Below are positions 28,201 through 47,100 of a stretch of DNA of 64,000 bases, piece by piece. How positions within the stretch are numbered: position 1 is the stretch's first letter; each line of letters starts with the position of its first letter. Made by a program: the position numbers and the translations under genes. Source of the DNA: Galaxea fascicularis (taxonomy: Eukaryota > Cnidaria > Anthozoa > Scleractinia > Euphylliidae); the NCBI GenBank assembly GCA_948470475.1, contig OX419344.1, forward strand, positions 23,134,225 through 23,198,224, read 5' to 3'. Under the pieces are notes generated by a model. That model was not told where the DNA came from. It made no database searches and saw nothing but the letters and a program-made list of their open reading frames with translations.

Positions 28201-31200
28201 GGGGATCGCTTATACCAACTGAGCCCAGCACCTCGCACACCCGAGTGAATATTCTGTCATCCCATGACAGCCAGTGAGGGAGAGATGTGTCGGCCCCTAA
28301 ACCATTCGTGACAATCCCACTCCAAACGCGCAGCAAAGTACCGGTCCTACCTATCAAACTATGGATGAAAAATTTCTATTTAAACATTAAGTACTTTTTG
28401 GTCATTTTGTCATCCATGTGGTGCGCATTTACTACGTGCGCATGCGTATTGCCATATTAAATATTCTAAACGGAATAGAGAAGCTGATGCATGCTCATGC
28501 ATACTTAATAGGCAATTTTGGCGTGTTTTGCTTTGTAAGTAATGCGGTAGGTACAATATTTTGCCAGTAGGACTGGATGACTCGACGCTTATGCAAAACA
28601 TAGATGAAATAAGAATTGGCGGACTTGCATGCCGACTTTACCAAGGAGTTACCCAGAACTCGTCTCGTGCGTCAACACGGAACTTTTGGACGAGCGACAC
28701 AAGCTGCCGTAAAATAGCTTATGTTCGGTCTGCTGAAAGAGTAAATAAGTAAATGGGGAAGAGAAACAAAGACCTTGAGCCGAGCTGTGTTGGAAATACA
28801 GGCCACGGGCTCTAGGAAACTATTATTGTGCATTGGAAACGCCAAGACAAAACTGGGTCTTTTTGGTGTTGTCCGAGGGCGCGCGTTCAAAGCAAAGAAT
28901 TTTCCTTTGCATTGGTAGCAGAACAAACGGTCATTTTCAGTGGTGAAAATCCGCGAGAGCTCTGCTGAATTGATTGGGTGCTAAAGTTAGGTTCGAACAA
29001 CGCGCTAAGCATTTGCAATTTGACAGTAACAGCGCGGTGCATTTCAACTTTCACTGAAATTCTTCAAGCGGTAACGGTGCCACATCATTACAGTATATGC
29101 ATATGCCATTGCAGTGGAGTCTCATTTAGGCAAGGGTTCAAATAAACTGCTGATGTATATGTGGCGTATTAACCCTTTAAATCGCTACATCAAAGTGTAA
29201 ATTGTTATTTGTGGTCCCCTACACAATTGCTATAGAACGAATCTGTCCTTGATTCTCGTCATAAAATTCGATGCGGATCACTCCAAGGCTTTTGGGGGTT
29301 AAAGGTATGAAAACGGATACGTTACCTGTCAGTCCCTTGCGTTTATCGATGAAGAGAAGACTCTCTCGGTGAATTTCAGTTGCAATGGCCTCGCGCAGGT
29401 TCTACAAGAAAACAAAAACAAGCCTTGAAAAAAAAAAAAAAAAGAAAAAAAAAGAAAAAAAAAAAAACTCAGCCGGTAACGGTACCTCCGTGTTTGGAGC
29501 GCTGTACCCTGACGATTAACCCCGAGATTTCGGCCCGGGGATCGCTTATACCAACTGAGCCCAGCACCTCGCACACCCGAGTGAATATTCTGTCATCCCA
29601 TGACAGCCAGTGAGGGAGAGATGTGTCGGCCCCTAAACCATTCGTGACAATCCCACTCCAAACGCGCAGCAAAGTACCGGTCCTACCTATCAAACTATGG
29701 ATGAAAAATTTCTATTTAAACATTAAGTACTTTTTGGTCATTTTGTCATCCATGTGGTGCGCATTTACTACGTGCGCATGCGTATTGCCATATTAAATAT
29801 TCTAAACGGAATAGAGAAGCTGATGCATGCTCATGCATACTTAATAGGCAATTTTGGCGTGTTTTGCTTTGTAAGTAATGCGGTAGGTACAATATTTTTC
29901 CAGTAGGACTGGATGACTCGACGCTTATGCAAAACATAGATGAAATAAGAATTGGCGGACTTGCATGCCGACTTTACCAAGGAGTTACCCAGAACTCGTC
30001 TCGTGCGTCAACACGGAACTTTTGGACGAGCGACACAAGCTGCCGTAAAATAGCTTATGTTCGGTCTGCTGAAAGAGTAAATAAGTAAATGGGGAAGAGA
30101 AACAAAGACCTTGAGCCGAGCTGTGTTGGAAATACAGGCCACGGGCTCTAGGAAACTATTATTGTGCATTGGAAACGCCAAGACAAAACTGGGTCTTTTT
30201 GGTGTTGTCCGAGGGCGCGCGTTCAAAGCAAAGAATTTTCCTTTGCATTGGTAGCAGAACAAACGGTCATTTTCAGTGGTGAAAATCCGCGAGAGCTCTG
30301 CTGAATTGATTGGGTGCTAAAGTTAGGTTCGAACAACGCGCTAAGCATTTGCAATTTGACAGTAACAGCGCGGTGCATTTCAACTTTCACTGAAATTCTT
30401 CAAGCGGTAACGGTGCCACATCATTACAGTATATGCATATGCCATTGCAGTGGAGTCTCATTTAGGCAAGGGTTCAAATAAACTGCTGATGTATATGTGG
30501 CGTATTAACCCTTTAAATCGCTACATCAAAGTGTAAATTGTTATTTGTGGTCCCCTACACAATTGCTATAGAACGAATCTGTCCTTGATTCTCGTCATAA
30601 AATTCGATGCGGATCACTCCAAGGCTTTTGGGGGTTAAAGGTATGAAAACGGATACGTTACCTGTCAGTCCCTTGCGTTTATCGATGAAGAGAAGACTCT
30701 CTCGGTGAATTTCAGTTGCAATGGCCTCGCGCAGGTTCTACAAGAAAACAAAAACAAGCCTTGAAAAAAAAAAAAAAAAGAAAAAAAAAGAAAGAAAAAA
30801 AACTCAGCCGGTAACGGTACCTCCGTGTTTGGAGCGCTGTACCCTGACGATTAACCCCGAGATTTCGGCCCGGGGATCGCTTATACCAACTGAGCCCAGC
30901 ACCTCGCACACCCGAGTGAATATTCTGTCATCCCATGACAGCCAGTGAGGGAGAGATGTGTCGGCCCCTAAACCATTCGTGACAATCCCACTCCAAACGC
31001 GCAGCAAAGTACCGGTCCTACCTATCAAACTATGGATGAAAAATTTCTATTTAAACATTAAGTACTTTTTGGTCATTTTGTCATCCATGTGGTGCGCATT
31101 TACTACGTGCGCATGCGTATTGCCATATTAAATATTCTAAACGGAATAGAGAAGCTGATGCATGCTCATGCATACTTAATAGGCAATTTTGGCGTGTTTT

Positions 31201-31526
31201 GCTTTGTAAGTAATGCGGTAGGTACAATATTTTGCCAGTAGGACTGGATGACTCGACGCTTATGCAAAACATAGATGAAATAAGAATTGGCGGACTTGCA
31301 TGCCGACTTTACCGAGGAGTTACCCAGAACTCGTCTCGTGCGTCAACACGGAACTTTTGGACGAGCGACACAAGCTGCCGTAAAATAGCTTATGTTCGGT
31401 CTGCTGAAAGAGTAAATAAGTAAATGGGGAAGAGAAACAAAGACCTTGAGCCGAGCTGTGTTGGAAATACAGGCCACGGGCTCTAGGAAACTATTATTGT
31501 GCATTGGAAACGCCAAGACAAAACTG

Positions 31527-31594
31527 GGCCTTCTTTTTGGTGTTGTCCGAGGTCGCGTGGTCAAAGCAAAGAATTTTTGTTTGGTAGCAGAACA
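31527..31594. repeat. Diverged right edge of the satellite array
   Basis: The last monomer is nearly identical to the others up to about 31527. It then picks up several differences: an extra CTT block before TTTTTGGTG, GGTCGCGTGG for GGGCGCGCGT, and a shortened segment before TTGGTAGCAGAACA. Homology stops at about 31594, roughly two thirds into a monomer. Edge decay of this kind is expected where unequal exchange no longer homogenises the terminal unit. Confidence 0.8.
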
Positions 31595-31602
31595 TATCTA
31601 TA

Positions 31603-31703
31603 CCATCCTCGGTGACCCAGAGGGAGATGGTCGGAACTTGGCGAAGATCGGGACTTGCATCTTCGTACCATCCCGACTATCTACCCCTGGGTCTTTGAGG
31701 ATG
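31603..31703. mobile_element. Foldback (hairpin) MITE at the array boundary
   Basis: The segment begins CCATCCTCGGTGACCCAG and ends with the complement-like CTGGGTCTTTGAGGATG. Inside, GTCGGAACTTGG faces a TCCCGAC block and CGAAGAT faces ATCTTCG. Most of the 101 bp therefore folds into one imperfect hairpin with arms of about 45 nt. It sits 9 bp after the last satellite base. A hairpin of this length could also resemble a miRNA precursor, but the transposon reading fits the many similar elements in the window. Confidence 0.55.
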
Positions 31704-32602
31704 ATCATTCACGAAATAGAACGATTAATATGTGTGTATGTATGTAAGCACGGGGATAGTGACTTCTAGACAGCGACACTAACATCTGACATTTCTGGTT
31801 ATGTGTCATTTTTTATACCCCAGGATACAAAACAAGGAGATACGTTCATCACTTTGGAGGCCCGGTTAGGGGGGATTTAGTCATTCCTTATCCCTAAAAT
31901 TCCGGGGGTAGTTTTCCGTTATCCCTAAAATTCCCGAGACTGTTAACTCCAAAACTACTTATCTTTGGAATTTGACAACTGACCCATCTCGGGTGCGGCT
32001 GATCGACTCGAATGATTTTCCATGGAGACATGTGAAGAGTGGAGTGGTTCGGAGGAGGAAAGGGAAGATATGTATTTTAGTGTTTATCCCTAATTTTCTT
32101 TGATTATCACAATAAACTGCAACTTAAGGGTACAAAAGGAAGTATTTCAGTTCTGAGGAGAAACAGATCCGGACCATGTTGTGGGTCCACAAAATTTAGG
32201 CTATTTCCGGTTTTAGCGCAAAGTAACATAATCTCAGAAAATTTCTGAGAACAACAACTCCAAACAAACAGGCACAATTAACTGTGGACAACAGAAGGAA
32301 CGTTCTGAAAGAATTGTGGAGAAATGATGTTCATTTGGCGGTAAAGTTCATACCCTAAATTTGGACGTGATGTTTTGAACCGGAAGTCCAAATGCACGGG
32401 AATAAGTGATTGATTGCATGGAAACCGCGCCTACGCGAAAAACTTCCAATATGGCGTGAGGAAGGTGGTCGGTCTTCCGCGAAGATGAGACATCGATAAC
32501 CTTGGATCTTCCATGACGGGTTAAGCCAGGATTTTTGCGTTGGAATTTTGTTTGTTGGAGGCGAAGGACAAAGTATTTCAGGGATATTTCGCGGGTTTCG
32601 CA
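31704..32602. other. Unique spacer and probable promoter/5'UTR of BACE1
   Basis: No coding similarity is seen. The phrase TTATCCCTAAAATTCC occurs twice (about 31888-31935) with a third partial copy near 32083. The 260 bp before the start codon at 32603 are less AT-rich than the spacer before them and presumably hold the BACE promoter and leader. I see no TATA box that I would defend. Confidence 0.4.
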
Positions 32603-40364
<7,762 letters not shown>

Positions 40365-40397
40365 CCGATTGTCTCCCAGCTTTGAGAGAGACCTTGT

Positions 40398-40403
40398 ATT
40401 AAA
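40398..40403 (+). terminator. Possible proximal polyadenylation signal of BACE1 (ATTAAA)
   Basis: ATTAAA lies 34 bp after the stop codon. It would give an unusually short 3'UTR. An AATAAA at 40514-40519 is the alternative. Confidence 0.3.
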
Positions 40404-40442
40404 GCATTGTACCATAGGAGGGGACTACTCTGTAGCTTTCAC

Positions 40443-40645
40443 TTAACCCTTCAAACCCTAAGGTTAAAATTTAAATTCTTATTTGTTGCCCTTAACACAT
40501 TTTCCATAGAAGAAATAAAAAAAATAATTAGTGTTAAAATATCGAGCAAATTCATCTTGTGTGATCCTGTCCACTCTGTTTCATAAAGTGTTGATATTAC
40601 AAGGAGAAATTTGATACTGGTCACTCTTAGGGTTTAAAAGGTTAA
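40443..40645 (+). mobile_element. TTAACCCTT-family MITE downstream of BACE1
   Basis: The ends are inverted: TTAACCCTTCAAACCCTAAG on the left and CTTAGGGTTTAAAAGGTTAA on the right. It is about 203 bp with no ORF. An AATAAA at 40514-40519 lies inside it, so the element may supply the BACE1 poly(A) signal. Confidence 0.75.
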
Positions 40646-41207
40646 TAAATAGTATGGTTTAAGATTTCATCCACAGGCTAAAATGTCACTGTGTCACATT
40701 GGACATTATGAGTAACAGTACTGTGGGTAAGAACTGCTTACTAGTAGCTTTCACCTGAACAGCAGATCCAGTACCTTTACTGTTCAGTACCATTTATCTG
40801 AACAATCTCATCTCTGTAGTATACCTGATTTTTGCCGTCTTGGTCTACGGCAGAGTCAACTAAGTATCAGGCAATCACAAAACTATGCCGGATAATAGTG
40901 GCTAAATATCAATAATTATTGAAAATAGTAAAGAAATAATGACATATTGTAGATAATAGTTCTGATTTATATTTTCATAACTGGTCAAATCTCAAGACAA
41001 TTTCTTTTAGAACCCATTCAACCACATCCAGTTTTTTTCTTTGTTCCAGTTGTAAAACTAAGTGGGTTAAGGGGTCTAAGGAAATTATTGGAAGAAATAT
41101 TGTTATTTAACATGTGGGTTTCCATCAACCAACAAAAAGGAACAGACGAGTGCAGTTGTACTATACAGCCATAAGTAAGAGGTTGCTTCTGAAGCACACT
41201 CTTTTTA

Positions 41208-41397
41208 AAACCCTTTAAAACCTGTGATCAAAATGTAAATTCTCATCTGTTGCCCCTGCACATGTCCTACAGAAGTAGCTGGGAGAAATTAAAATATTTA
41301 GCAAATTCATCTTGAGATCCTGTCCTTATTTCTTGCGACCACTCTTTTTTTAAGGAGGAATTTGAAGTTTATCACTCTCAGGGTTTAAAGGGTTTAA
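41208..41397 (+). mobile_element. TTAACCCTT-family MITE, second intergenic copy
   Basis: Starts AAACCCTTTAAAACC and ends CAGGGTTTAAAGGGTTTAA. It shares the interior blocks AATGTAAATTCTCATCTGTTGCCC, GCAAATTCATCTTG and GATCCTGTCC with the copy at 40443. Confidence 0.75.
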
Positions 41398-42845
41398 CTT
41401 AAAATGTGGTTCAAAGATATGCACTGTTATGATATGTCTTGCTATCAGACTTAGAAAAACATTTTTTTATTTCAATCCATTTTTTATAAGACACATTTTG
41501 TAATAAAAAACACATTGAACATATTTTTTCTTGTTTTCTCAATTGTTTTACCAGTAAAACGTGTTCTTAACTGCTAGTGCAGACAGCCAGAAACAACAAA
41601 GCAATGAAAGCATTATGTCAGCTTAATTGAGGTCATATAATATGGTAAAGCACAGGGGACCCACACAAACTGTGTGACCGTTGGGTATTGTGACCTGCTA
41701 ACTGAGTTTGCAGATTCGTTTTTAGGGGAATTCATAAATGTAAGTTTCTGTTGGAATAAATTGCCCGTTGTCTTGTAATCATCGGCATGTTTGTTGAAAA
41801 ACATTTCAAATGTATTCAAGTCTTAACCGCTAGTGTCAAATGGAAAGGAGACAGCTGCAAGTTTGAAACAAACAAGGAGACTCATTAGATTATCTACACA
41901 ACATGCAAACTACTGGTATTCGCACACAGAAACAAAATCTCACTGCAGCGAGTCATCAAAACTAATCTTTCCATCAAATAGTGCATCCCACGTTAACACC
42001 AACAGGCATCTTGTTATAAATAGAACACTTCCATAACTTCAAAACCCTACAAATTTTAAAGTAAAAACGTGATACAATTCAAACTGAATTATATGTGATC
42101 ATTTTATCTGGTCATGTAAGGACATATAGGAGGAATTAATTACCCTTTAAAGTCCTCAGACAAGTTACTCTCTGTTGAACAAAATTATTATTTGACTTAG
42201 TGATTTGGTGTTGTCGGACTTTGCTATAAACATATACCATTAATTAAGCAACATAAGTGACAGGTTTGTTTTTGAAGGAAAGGCATTGCTTATAATTTGA
42301 TGATTCCAGGGTCACTGTGAATAAGCAAGTAATCTTGAGATCATGGGTAGCACATCTGGTTAGCAAAAGAAGACAAGCAAATGCCAGAACCAGGGTTCTC
42401 CTTCTGTGCAGGTGAAAGGCAATTTTCGTCACCTGTTGACAACAAGTTTGGCTGCAACTCTGACTTGAGCCAAAAAAGAAAATGAGAGAAAAGTTTGATT
42501 TCTCCATCTTATGTCCTTTCTTCTATGGCAACTCTGTTTGAGAAGCAAAACCCTACAGAACCCTTGAATTCACTCACCAAACACAATGAAAATAGCGTTT
42601 GACCACAGCTAGATTACCCAAACATCATCTTGCGAGCAAGGTATTGTCTGGATAGGGGTAATAAGTTGGCAAGACAACAGCATACCCAGTTTAATAATCA
42701 ATAATTATCAGCAATCGTATTCACATTTGTTTGATTCAGAATAGCTGAGACTCGTCACAGGTTCCAACAAAACCTGCCTACCAAGAGCTCCTGCTCTGGC
42801 TGGACTAATAATTATTTCTTGCTGCAAATTAATGTTCATTAATGG

Positions 42846-44076
42846 CTAACTAGCTGAATTGCGTGCAGATTGCAATGGTAACTTAAATGAGGCTAAACTA
42901 GGCATATAAAAATCTGGAACAGAATTCCTGTCACTGGGATTGCTAGAATTCTGACAGTATTTCACGTCTTCAAGAGATGAGATTCCAGTCAGCGTAAGAA
43001 CAGTTGTTAAGCCACAGCTGTTGCCAAACAAGATGTCTGTGTCAAGTCTAAAAGGATACAATAAATCAACACTTGATCTGCATATTTGGAAAAAATAGCC
43101 CAAGGAAAGAGTTCTCAAGGCTATTAGTAATGCATGGGGTACATGAGCTGAGGCCAAAACAATCCAATGCTTAGCGCAAAACCCAATCAAGGCCAAATAA
43201 AAATGAAATAATTACTTATAATACTGGTAAATAACACAGTTTAACGGTCAACCAACAAACCACTGAAACTGGAAGCCTTAAATATATTTTGTCATGAGTA
43301 TGTGTTCCAAGTTTTTAAAAACAACAGGTTCTTAAAAAATTGAAAACCCTGTATATGGATGCTCTTTACACGCCCTAAAAAAGTCCTTGCAGCAATCTTT
43401 TAACCCTAAGATGTTCAGCAGAAAATATTAACCCCCCCACCCCAAAAGTCAACAAATTAGCATTTTTAAACCCCCAAAGGGCCCCCCCCCCCTTTCTGGC
43501 AATGATATCCTTAGGGTAACCCCATAAAAAATAACAATCAACAACTATCAAATTATTGATTAATTAAGTTACACTATTATTATGGCAACACACAAATAAT
43601 CTAGGAAGAGCACCAACACTACCAAACAGAGCCCTTAGAACTCAGGTTATACAGTATCAGGTGTCAGTGGATAGTAAGTGTTATTTCAACAAAAACAAGA
43701 TAGTGGTAACAGGATAGACTTGCTCACAAGTCGAGCTTTTGAGCGTGTAGCGCGAGCAAGCGAGCGTGAAGCAAGACCAGAAAACCAAGCGAACGACTTT
43801 GAGAAAGTCTAGTAACAGGACTGTGTAACAGCATAAGACTTAACACTCCCATAGTGTAAACTGTGTAACAAAGTGCCCCTCATCAAATTTTTGATATCAA
43901 GTGAGGAATAAATTATGTGGTATGGCCAGTACTACCTAGTGATGGAAATCAGCTGAGATTTTATCACTGATCATCGGAAATAATCAGATTTACCCAACCG
44001 ATCGATCATCGATTATAATTGGAAAATCTATTGCTAAAAAAAAAAGTATGTTTCACCTGTGTACAAGTCACAGTGG

Positions 44077-44113
<37 letters not shown>

Positions 44114-47100
44114 TACATTAACATTAGTTAACTACCTGATTTTCTTCTTAACAGTATTTAGAAATTGCACTCGCCAAGCCAATCGAGGGGAACCTACAGT
44201 TTACACTCAGTTTACATACCAAATCATTGTCTTCAATAGAACCATTCAATAATTTATAATCAATTGTCGCGTCACTTAAAGATTTTTGATCAATGATCGA
44301 TTATAATCGATGATCGGAACACCACTGGTACTACCACACCCATATTACCAGATGAGCAAGTCAGCCACGGGCAGATTTCATTAGTGCTACAACCCAAAAG
44401 TATGACCAAACCCCAGGCAGTGTACACCAAGATAAATGTCTGGTTCCACACTCACACCTGCACTCTTTGCAATACATTCATGTCTAATTTAAGCATCAAC
44501 TTACCTATCTCCTATCATGCAGGCCTTTGATGGGTCAATGTTGTGACTAGTATATAAACAAGAGCAGTGTCTCAGTTATACCTTTCATGGCTCATGATGC
44601 CAATACCAACTAAGTATTTGAACTCAGTGTTTGACCTGTTCTTACCGTGAATTCATGCAATCAAACATTATTCTCTCAGGTTTCCCTACAACTTTTGCTT
44701 TCCTTCTAGCTGCTGTTTCCACTGAGATAACAAGGCAACCTGTACCTGTGGTATTAATAAATGTGATCATTATCTCGTGTTGATACTTAACTTATAATAA
44801 AACAAAAAATAATAATAATGCATTACTTCTTATTTACATTTATCATCATTTGATGATAAAATATAAGCCAAGAGGGTCCTGAAGAGTTAGAACCATCTGG
44901 TGGAATGACTAAAAAACACCACATACCACAGCAAAGACCTGCTCACCAGCTTTCAATAATTTTGGTTACACTTCAGGATTAAATTCATTGATGAAACAGT
45001 TAGAACTATCCCTAACCACAACAATGGTTTATGCTTTTAACGGGTCATGGAACCACATGTAACATTTACGTTAAAACAAGAGAATTCAGATATAAAACAG
45101 TACCTGGAACAACAATATCATTGCTGGTAAATGGAAATCTGTCGTCACAGTTTGTTGCAATAAATATGCAGGAGTCCTTAGCAAGATAACTAGCAGCTTT
45201 GACAAGTTTATGGTAACTGAAGTGTTCATCGAAACCACAAACAACTGCTCCAACCTAAAACAAGAAACTTGATTAACTGACAAGTAGTGTTTGAAAGATA
45301 CTTCACAACAGTTTCAAGTTTCCAAATTCTTTTGCTACTTTTTCAAGCTGTCTAGAAATTTCTGGGTACAAAAATTTGAAAACACCTATTTTATGACATA
45401 CAATTGCTACATGAATATATAAGTATGAGTTGAAGGGACCAGGAAAAAGTCACCTATACATGCAGTGCAATTTATGACAGTACCTGCCCGGAGTGCTGTG
45501 GAGGCAGGATGGCTGAGTGCTTTAGGGTGCTGGATTTCAATGCAGTGACCTGGGTTCAAATCTTGCTGGTGTTGTTCTGGGTGAGTGCCTGGTTCAACTC
45601 CCCAGTCATCATTGTAAATGGCTAACTGGTCTGCCTCCCACCAGTTGGGATTCTTAATTTTATTGTTTTCATTTGTATTACGTGATTCATTGTCCCTGAA
45701 AAGCCCCTCTAGGGGAGTGGTCAATTAAGTATTTTTTTTGGCCTGGTTCAGACGCCGCTCAACTCATGTGCCAATACTAATTGAATTAGGTTCAACTTTG
45801 GAGCAACATTGGCACGACAGCTGATACAGACAGTGTACCATGTGTCAAACCTAACACATATTTTATATATAGACAAGGTATTATACATTTATACATTGTC
45901 ATAATTAATGCATTTAGTTCGGCACATGAGAAGAGCACCGCATGAATCAGTTGCCATTCCAGTGTCAAATAATGCGCACACCTTGTCGAATTTAACAACG
46001 TTGCTGCACCAAATTAAAACTGCCGTACTGAATTGATTCAGATGCCACTCTTTTGCCAGACATAATTCATCAATTAGGTTCGGCACGAGTGGAGTGGCAT
46101 ATGAACCAGGCCTTATTTATGAGTCAAATTTGCCCTAATTAACCACTGTCTTGATTAAGCTACCCAATATGTGCAGAAACATGTGAAACAACTAATCCAC
46201 CCAATGGATTTAATTAGGCCATTTCAAGTTGAGTCTTGGTCGATGAATCACAAAAATTAATAATCAAGATCTTTTTCCAGGAAACACTGAGTGATAACAT
46301 ACAAGATGCAATACTACCGGTATTAGTTAAGCATTGCATTTAATTTCTCTGGTTTCTGTCTCTTTGATTGAACCTTTACCTCTGGGTCCAGGGTAAATGA
46401 AGTCCACTCTTTAATGTTGTAACCACCAGTTGAATTATCTGGCTGCCAAAAAAATGTAGTGCTTTAAATAAATGATTTGAGGTTTCACGGTATTAGTTAG
46501 CATGCATGCCATGGCCTCCTATTTTAGGATCTAGACAAAGAAAAGGATGACAGGAAAGAGGGACAATCATGAGGCCCTGAGGTGAGTTGGCTTGTGTTAT
46601 TCTCTAAGATATAAACAGGTTTACAAAGAAGTGTAAACAAGACTTAATACCATTAAAAAAACTTTCCTCAGCAATAACAGCAGTTTTGGAGACTTGGTTT
46701 TTAGAAAGGAAACAACATTTTGTAAAGAATACAGTCATGTTTTGGCAGTTCTTTTGCCATCGCCAGTTGGAATATGTATAAAGTGAATATATAGTGTAAC
46801 AGAGAATAACAACAACTGTAATAACAAAAGAAAACAACCTTAAGCCGCGGCTACACAAGCGATTTTTTTGCTTGCGATGGTGATGCAATTTTTTCTAAAT
46901 TTGTTGCATCGCCAGCGCACACTAAAAATCACAGGTGTAGCCACCCTTGCACAGGTGCTGCGATGGTGACAGTGAAAAAATCGCAAAACAAAATTACCAG
47001 AAATTCAATGAGTTGAACTTTTTTCAACAAAATCACAGACTTTGTCACTCGTGTAGCCACTACCACGCACAAGCAACGTAACAATTTCCAGAAAAGATTG

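Larger units (their letters stand above)
1..31594. repeat. Tandem satellite array, ~1334-bp monomer, about 23.7 copies
   Basis: The same unit recurs head-to-tail with nearly no substitutions. A fixed internal landmark falls at 110, 1444, 2779, 4112, 5447, 6782, 8117, 9453, 10787, 12121, 13454, 14788, 16122, 17456, 18789, 20123, 21459, 22793, 24127, 25460, 26795, 28133, 29469 and 30804, giving spacings of 1333-1338. Length differences come mainly from A-run lengths. The array is already in phase at position 1, so it extends left of the window. Observed variants include T or A in the GCGTA(T/A)(T/A)GCC stretch (copies 3, 5, 10, 14 and 19 carry the alternative base), a one-base insertion near 25755, and a T-to-G change at about 28563 and 31213. 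No protein family is recognisable in any frame. It is not rDNA, 5S, histone or U1-U6 snRNA as far as I can tell by eye. Confidence 0.97.
40365..42845. other. Convergent intergenic region between BACE1 and PGP
   Basis: Two 3' ends face each other over 2.5 kb. Apart from the two MITE copies listed separately, I see AT-rich sequence with no conserved coding segment. ORFs at 41833-42036 (+) and 42244-42507 (-) have no recognisable similarity and are taken as chance. Confidence 0.6.

Noticed and set aside
2687..30948. Lys-rich/Phe-rich ORFs across the A-tract
   Set aside because: They are translations of the A/T homopolymer and change with its length; not genes.
110..31028. Repeated 74-, 63- and 84-codon minus-strand ORFs as a tandem gene family
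   Set aside because: They recur only because the monomers are identical, match no family I know, overlap the hairpin/tRNA-like block, and are altered or broken by single changes in copies 20 and 24.
1..31594. rDNA, histone or snRNA repeat cluster, or CRISPR array
   Set aside because: No 18S/28S/5S, histone or U-snRNA signature was found; the repeats are long, contiguous and lack spacers, and the host is eukaryotic.
31603..31703. miRNA precursor
   Set aside because: The hairpin is long and imperfect like a miRNA precursor, but the region is full of foldback transposons and nothing marks a mature miRNA.
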